64,000 bases of DNA from Anaerolineaceae bacterium. Its GTDB lineage: Bacteria; Chloroflexota; Anaerolineae; Aggregatilineales; Phototrophicaceae. The stretch is from NCBI GenBank assembly GCA_002702065.1, contig NZXX01000009.1, positions 799,213 to 863,212 of the forward strand, given 5' to 3'. The notes beneath the pieces were generated by a model. The model had not been told where the DNA came from and searched no databases. It was given only the letters and a program-made list of their open reading frames with translations. A program made the position numbers and the translations under genes. Positions 59,908 through 64,000 of the stretch are shown piece after piece. The first letter of the stretch is position 1, and every line of letters starts with the position of its first letter.

Positions 59908-61512
59908 ATGCTGACTGTTGCAGATGCATTGCAATTACCGGCGTTTGCTGGCGCACAGGTAGTTGCTGGAACAGGTGGACTCGATCATATCGTAAGCTGG
60001 GTGCATGTGGTGGGCGTGCCGGATGCTGCGCGCTGGCTGAATGGCGGCGAGCTGGTACTGACCACCTATATCAACCTGCCACCCGACCAGGCCGGGCAGC
60101 GGGATTACATGCAGGCGCTGGTGGACCGGGGTGTGGCGGCGATGGTGCTGGCGGTGGGCAATACGGTCGATCATGCGCCGCCGCAGCTGCGCGAAGTGGC
60201 CGAACAGCACAGCTTCCCCCTGATCGAAATCTCCTACAACTCACGTTTTATCGACATGGCCCGTGCCGCCAACGAACACATCGCCCAGGAAAACATGGCG
60301 AAGGTCACACGGGCGTTGACGATTCATCGGGTGCTGACCCAGATCGTGCTGGATGGCGGCGACCTGCGCCAGCTGGCTGCGACGCTGGCGGACCTGATCG
60401 GCCAGTCGATCAGCATCGAGAACGAACGCTTCGAGGCGATGGCAAGCGCCAATATCACCCTGTTTGATGAGGCACGACGTTATACGCTCAGCGAAGGGCG
60501 CACAGACCCCCGGCTGGTGCAGGCGCTGGAAGACCGCGACGTGCTGGGCGAAATCCGGCGGACGCTGCGGCCTGTCTCGATACCCGCCATGCCGGATGTT
60601 GGCCTGGAGATGGAGCGTATTCTCGCGCCGATTGTGGTGCATGGCGACATTTACGGGTATGTCTGGATTATCGCCGATGATCGCCCGCTGAACGACCTCG
60701 ACCATATGGCAATTGAAAGCGGCGCGACGATTGCGGCCTTGATGATGCTGCATCAGGAAGCCGTGCAGAGCGCGGAGGCGTCGCTGAAAGGCAGTTTTCT
60801 GGCGCAGTTGATCGAGGGGGCGAATGGGCGCGGGGCGGTGCTGACCGATCAGGCGCTGCGCTTTGGCATCGACCTGAGCGTGCCCTACTGCCTGCTGCTG
60901 ATCGATACGGATGACCGGCAGAAACTGATTCAGATTTACCGGCGCATTCACCGGCTGGCCTCGCTGCACGAATGGCCGGTGGTGGCGGGGCAGTTCGCCG
61001 GGCAAGTGGTCATGCTGGCGCAGCACGATGCCGATCTGGATACGATCACCGCACAGGTGCATGAACAGGCCAATGGTGGCGGCCTGCGCATCAGCATCAG
61101 CGCCACGCAATCCAGCGCGGAGCAGGTTCCCCTGGCCTATGAACAATGCCACGAAGCGCTGCAAATCGCCCGCCGGCTGAAGATGCCGGACAAGACTATC
61201 CGCTTCATTGATCTGGGCTATCTGCATACGTTGTTTCATGCCGGGCCGGACAGCCTGCGCAGCAACCCGTATGTGCCCTGCCTGCGCAAACTGCTTGACG
61301 AGCATCAGGCGGATTTGTTCCATACGCTCGAAGCCTATCTGGACGAAGGTGGTAACGGCGTCCAGACTGCCGAAACACTCATGATCCACCGCAGCACGCT
61401 CAATTACCGGTTGGAACGTATCCGCGAAATCTGCGCCTGCGATCTGTCCGACCCCGGTACACGGGTCAACTTACAGGTGGCGCTCAAGCTGCTGCGGCTG
61501 TTCGAAGGGTAA
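59908..61512 (+). CDS. PucR-family transcriptional regulator
   Basis: The 534-residue protein has an N-terminal PucR ligand domain (about 1-125; LTVADALQLPAFAGAQVVAG and GGELVLTTY), a central GAF/GGDEF-like region (about 140-410), and the C-terminal PucR helix-turn-helix (about 465-532). The last includes TLEAYLDEGGNGVQTAETLMIHRSTLNYRLERI. The family controls purine, ureide or amino-acid breakdown. No target genes are next to it; a dpp-type importer lies 1.6 kb upstream but in another transcript. A terminator hairpin is just before the start, and an in-frame GTG at 59899 is an alternative start. Confidence 0.9.
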   Translation: MLTVADALQLPAFAGAQVVAGTGGLDHIVSWVHVVGVPDAARWLNGGELVLTTYINLPPDQAGQRDYMQALVDRGVAAMVLAVGNTVDHAPPQLREVAEQHSFPLIEISYNSRFIDMARAANEHIAQENMAKVTRALTIHRVLTQIVLDGGDLRQLAATLADLIGQSISIENERFEAMASANITLFDEARRYTLSEGRTDPRLVQALEDRDVLGEIRRTLRPVSIPAMPDVGLEMERILAPIVVHGDIYGYVWIIADDRPLNDLDHMAIESGATIAALMMLHQEAVQSAEASLKGSFLAQLIEGANGRGAVLTDQALRFGIDLSVPYCLLLIDTDDRQKLIQIYRRIHRLASLHEWPVVAGQFAGQVVMLAQHDADLDTITAQVHEQANGGGLRISISATQSSAEQVPLAYEQCHEALQIARRLKMPDKTIRFIDLGYLHTLFHAGPDSLRSNPYVPCLRKLLDEHQADLFHTLEAYLDEGGNGVQTAETLMIHRSTLNYRLERIREICACDLSDPGTRVNLQVALKLLRLFEG

Positions 61513-61538
61513 ACTAACCAGAGGGCAAGGGGGCAAAG

Positions 61539-61991
61539 TTGGACCATGAAATTGCGGATTTCCGAGGCGATTACGATTTTTTGTCCAACTTCTATGCGGC
61601 ACCTGTCGAGATGGAAGGCGCTGAATATCTGACCATCGAGCACGCTTTTCAGGCTGCCAAAACCCATGACTTTGCCCAGCGACGTGCCATTCGCATCGTG
61701 CAGACGCCCAGCGCAGCCAAACGCATGGGCCGCAAATTAAAGCGCCGTGACGACTGGTTCGATGTCAGCCTGCACATTATGGAATCACTGGTGCGGCAGA
61801 AGTTCACGCGCTACCCGGAACTAGGCGAAAAGCTGCTGGCAACCGGCGACGCCATGCTCATTGAGGGCAACAACTGGAATGACCGCTTTTATGGCGTGGT
61901 GTGGAATACCCATGCTGGTGAGTGGGTGGGTGAAAATCATCTGGGTCGCATCCTGATGAAAGTCCGTGCTGAACTGCAAGCGGCAAAATAA
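61539..61991 (+). CDS. NADAR-family (YbiA-like) protein
   Basis: The 150-residue protein matches the NADAR fold: YDFLSNFYAAPVEMEGAEYLTIEHAFQAAK at the start (shown in parts), IRIVQTPSAAKRMGRKLKRRDDWF, and the ending GNNWNDRFYGVVWNTHAGEWVGENHLGRILM. YbiA acts on N-glycosidic bonds of riboflavin intermediates, and NADAR proteins elsewhere clear ADP-ribose, so two roles fit. The start is TTG at 61539 with AGGGGG before it. It follows PucR by 26 bases. Confidence 0.88.
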   Translation: MDHEIADFRGDYDFLSNFYAAPVEMEGAEYLTIEHAFQAAKTHDFAQRRAIRIVQTPSAAKRMGRKLKRRDDWFDVSLHIMESLVRQKFTRYPELGEKLLATGDAMLIEGNNWNDRFYGVVWNTHAGEWVGENHLGRILMKVRAELQAAK

Positions 61992-62068
61992 TGTTTTCAC
62001 TTTGCAGCTTTGTGCCTCTTGTCCCATATCTTTGTGCGGGATTTCGTTGAAATAACAGGTTCGCTTTT

Positions 62069-63298
62069 ATGAAACTCCTCATTGTTTGTGCTTCGCTTGA
62101 TCTGACCCAGCCCTTCAGCGCGACTCCGGCGTGGTGGCAGCTGCTCAAGGCGCTGTATGAAGTCGGCGTTGACGTCATCGCCACACCGTATCAGGGGCCA
62201 GCCATCGAGTCGCTGTGGTGGCGTGCCGAACCCAACCCGGCGCAGTGGCAGGGCGATGCGTTCAAGACGGCGCGTGATGTGTATCGCCGGTTCGCCGGGG
62301 AAAAACCGCCGGTGCAGTTGGATGAAAATCCTAGTCCGGACGTAGGGGCGATTCGCGAATCGCCCCTACAAAACCAAGAGTCTTCTTCTGATCGTCTCGT
62401 CCGCCAGTTCGCCCAGACCACCGTCGCGCCGCTGTGGCACCGGCATCTCGACCGTATCCTGACGCAGCAGCCGGATATTGACGCGGTGATCTTCCTGACC
62501 ACGCCGCTTAACCACCTGAACGGCGTGCCGGAAGCGCTGCAAGCGAAGCATCACAAACCGGTGATCTACTACGACGGCGACGTGCCCGCCAGCCTGCCCA
62601 ACATGAGCGGCTTTGCCTCCGGTTTCCGTATTTATCAGGGGGCGAACCCGGCGGAATACACGGCGTTCATCAGCAACAGCCAGGGTGGGGAGCAGTACCT
62701 CAAGGCCCTCGGTGCGCGCGAGACCCACACGATTTTTTATGGCGTCGATACGGACGTCTTCAGCCCTGTGGATGTGCCTGCACAGGACATCGACGTGATG
62801 TTCTACGGGCATGGACGCGAGTATCGGGCACAGTGGATTGACGATATGATCGCGCAGCCGTCGCAGAAAATGCCGGATGCCCGTTTTGCGGTGCGCGGCA
62901 CCAAACTGGGTGATCTGGGCCGGACGGAACTGCTGCCGTATCTCAGCTTCAGCAAGCTGCGCGAATATGCCTGCCGCAGCAAAATCAACCTGTGCATCAC
63001 GCGCCGCGCCCATGCCAGCGTTTACGGGTCTTCGTCGTCGCGTCCCTTTGAGCTGAGCAGCATGGGGGCCTGCATCGTCGCCAACCCCTATGAAGGGCTG
63101 GATTTGTGGTTCGAGCCGGAGAAGGAAATCATCGTTGTGCACTCGCAGGAAGAAGCGCTTGACCGTTATCGCTACCTGCTGAGCCACGATGCCGAACGCC
63201 ATAAGATGGGCGAAGCCGCCCGCCAGCGCGTCCTCAACGAACATACCATGCGTCACCGTGCCCGCCAGCTTGCCGATATTGTGCGCCATTACCTCTAA
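62069..63298 (+). CDS. CgeB-like glycosyltransferase, family 1 type
   Basis: The 409-residue GT-B protein has an N-terminal Rossmann half (MKLLIVCASLDLTQPF) and a C-terminal half with the CgeB-like end: SSRPFELSSMGACIVANPYEGLDLWFEPEKEI (shown in parts), then LSHDAERHKMGEAARQRVLNEHTMRHRARQLADI. It probably moves a sugar onto a cell-surface or spore-like glycan. Residues 92-101 (VGAIRESPLQ) are encoded by a perfect palindrome at 62342-62369, absent from normal GT sequence and lying in a linker between helices. The insertion leaves the frame intact, so the enzyme is likely still made. Confidence 0.85.
   Translation: MKLLIVCASLDLTQPFSATPAWWQLLKALYEVGVDVIATPYQGPAIESLWWRAEPNPAQWQGDAFKTARDVYRRFAGEKPPVQLDENPSPDVGAIRESPLQNQESSSDRLVRQFAQTTVAPLWHRHLDRILTQQPDIDAVIFLTTPLNHLNGVPEALQAKHHKPVIYYDGDVPASLPNMSGFASGFRIYQGANPAEYTAFISNSQGGEQYLKALGARETHTIFYGVDTDVFSPVDVPAQDIDVMFYGHGREYRAQWIDDMIAQPSQKMPDARFAVRGTKLGDLGRTELLPYLSFSKLREYACRSKINLCITRRAHASVYGSSSSRPFELSSMGACIVANPYEGLDLWFEPEKEIIVVHSQEEALDRYRYLLSHDAERHKMGEAARQRVLNEHTMRHRARQLADIVRHYL
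62342..62369. repeat. perfect 28-bp REP-like palindrome inserted in the glycosyltransferase gene
   Basis: GTAGGGGCGATTCG (62342-62355) is followed at once by its exact inverse complement (62356-62369). It starts precisely on codon 92. The ends match the GTAGGG/CCCTAC ends of the element at 32923. No T run follows and the gene continues, so it is not a terminator. Confidence 0.85.
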
Positions 63299-63388
63299 CC
63301 CAATACCATTTCCCCCGGCAAATCCATGCTGTTTACGTTTCGGTTTTTTGGAGTTCAGACCGTTATGGTGTGTGAAAAAATTACGAAT

Positions 63389-63417
63389 ATGACAACTCTT
63401 AATTAATTATATATACA
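63389..63417 (+). promoter_or_regulatory. candidate promoter for the last gene
   Basis: ATGACA (63389-63394) and TATACA (63412-63417) are 17 bases apart in a markedly AT-rich gap. The -35 box fits the consensus at five of six bases. The start codon at 63476 lies 58 bases further on. Confidence 0.45.
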
Positions 63418-63475
63418 TGTCTTGAGTATGATCGAACCTGTAAGTGATGTTCAATCAACTTAGGGAGTTCGATCC

Positions 63476-64000
63476 ATGCGTAAGGCTTTTTTCTTGCTGG
63501 CTGCGACCCTGATAACGGGCGCGGTTTTTCTTGGTGGAGTTTTTCAAACACGGGTCGTATCCGCTGATCCGATGGAAAGTCAGTGCGACTCGGTTTCGAG
63601 TTGGTCCGGCACGTACTGGTTTGATGAGGGTGATGTGCTTTCCACCCGGTATACCGCGACTGCCGGTGGGCCCAGCGCTGAAATCAGCTTCAAGCATTTG
63701 GGTCCGGCATCAGGGGATGCGACCAAACCTGTACCCGGCCCCGGCGTTTACATTCTGACATTGACGATTCCGACCAGCGGCCCCTACACCATCTATAACG
63801 ACGAGACTGGTGGTGCGGCAGGCCTGTTCGAACTGCCGATCTGCGGCTTGTATCCGTCTTCGTTAGCACCGGCGGGTGACCCGGATGAAGATGGTGTCTC
63901 CGGGGCGAATGACAACTGCCCGTATGCTTACAACCCCGATCAGGAAGATGGCTGGGGCAGCGGCGCGGGTGACGAATGCGACAGCGACTGGTACAACATG
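63476..64000 (+). CDS. secreted protein with thrombospondin type 3-like calcium-binding repeats, 3' end cut by window
   Basis: The frame stays open from the ATG at 63476 to the window edge (175 codons). A signal peptide (MRKAFFLLAATLITGAVFLG) leads to an extracellular region of about 120 residues with a Cys pair (QCDSVSSW and LPICGLY). The visible end reads DPDEDGVSGANDNCPYAYNP and then QEDGWGSGAGDECDSDW, the order of thrombospondin type 3 repeats that bind calcium. Such repeats often stand in surface proteins of marine bacteria. GGGAG lies upstream of the ATG. The rest of the protein is unseen, so its role is unknown. Confidence 0.7.
   Translation, partial: MRKAFFLLAATLITGAVFLGGVFQTRVVSADPMESQCDSVSSWSGTYWFDEGDVLSTRYTATAGGPSAEISFKHLGPASGDATKPVPGPGVYILTLTIPTSGPYTIYNDETGGAAGLFELPICGLYPSSLAPAGDPDEDGVSGANDNCPYAYNPDQEDGWGSGAGDECDSDWYNM

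Noticed and set aside
62342..62369. Intrinsic terminator inside the glycosyltransferase gene
   Set aside because: There is no T run after the hairpin and the reading frame continues through it to a complete family C-terminus.
63531..63758. A 75-codon plus-strand frame near the right edge
   Set aside because: It lies in another frame of the longer open gene that starts at 63476 with a signal peptide and runs off the window.
1..64000. tRNA, rRNA or other structured RNA genes
   Set aside because: I read the intergenic gaps for cloverleaf-like stems and TTCRANY-type loops and found none. A covariance-model search would be needed to exclude small RNAs.

Overview
The window looks like a chromosomal segment of a Chloroflexota bacterium, probably near Anaerolineae. 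This is inferred from gene content, not from a marker gene. It is GC-rich. It carries secreted proteins built from beta-propeller, PA14 and SH3 parts, a membrane protein with a long Thr/Pro stalk and SH3 tip, a free-standing DICT protein, a XisH/XisI pair, DUF433/DUF5615 and HxlR-type regulators. I saw no rRNA, tRNA, CRISPR array, prophage or replication origin. Genes lie on both strands in short runs, as in ordinary chromosomal sequence with a few accessory pieces.

Layout. 1-2.1 kb: the 3' part of a REP-associated transposase (RAYT) with a hairpin repeat behind it, two unknown genes and a second hairpin repeat. 2.1-12.6 kb (+): an aminotransferase, a multi-sensor histidine kinase with a small partner, a TPR / glycosyltransferase-like / methyltransferase unit, a small heat-shock protein and an 798-residue TPR-stalk-SH3 membrane protein. 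12.6-16.6 kb: pyrophosphatase, DUF1801, TrmO, a PNPOx-fold enzyme, a zinc-ribbon nucleotide cyclase and an unknown protein. 16.7-19 kb: a PhyH dioxygenase-sulfatase pair. 19.1-25.1 kb (-): an antitoxin-like small protein, a VOC dioxygenase, sbcC, sbcD, xisI and xisH. The last three overlap end to end. 25.2-32.9 kb: GNAT, galM, a ScyD/E-like propeller, an O-antigen-ligase-like protein, two sugar isomerase-like TIM barrels and a secreted protein.

33-47.6 kb: an M3 peptidase, a beta-lactamase-fold hydrolase, an ABC-2-type membrane protein and an EEP-family protein, then a long minus-strand run: PA14/SH3 secreted protein, GH3 glycosidase, PD40 propeller, DUF2332, sulfatase, two membrane proteins (one with HExxH) and pterin carbinolamine dehydratase. 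47.8-59.2 kb: pepF, an AT-richer WD40 protein, an HxlR regulator, two small proteins, a flavin reductase-like protein, a three-gene peptide-type ABC importer without ATPases, and a DUF433/DUF5615 toxin-antitoxin pair. 59.3-64 kb: a DICT protein, a PucR regulator, a NADAR protein, a CgeB-like glycosyltransferase with a palindromic repeat inside its reading frame, and the start of a secreted calcium-binding-type protein.

The genes suggest a heterotroph that takes up peptides (dpp-like importer, two M3 oligopeptidases) and carbohydrates (GH3, galM, sulfatases, sugar isomerases) and has a decorated surface. The most interesting features are the xisH-xisI-sbcD overlapping operon with a palindromic promoter, and a family of GTAG...CTAC palindromes, one of which sits in frame inside a gene. 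Tandem seven-base repeats occur in three intergenic gaps. Starts were adjusted by ribosome-binding site where possible. Family assignments come from motif recognition only, without a database search.
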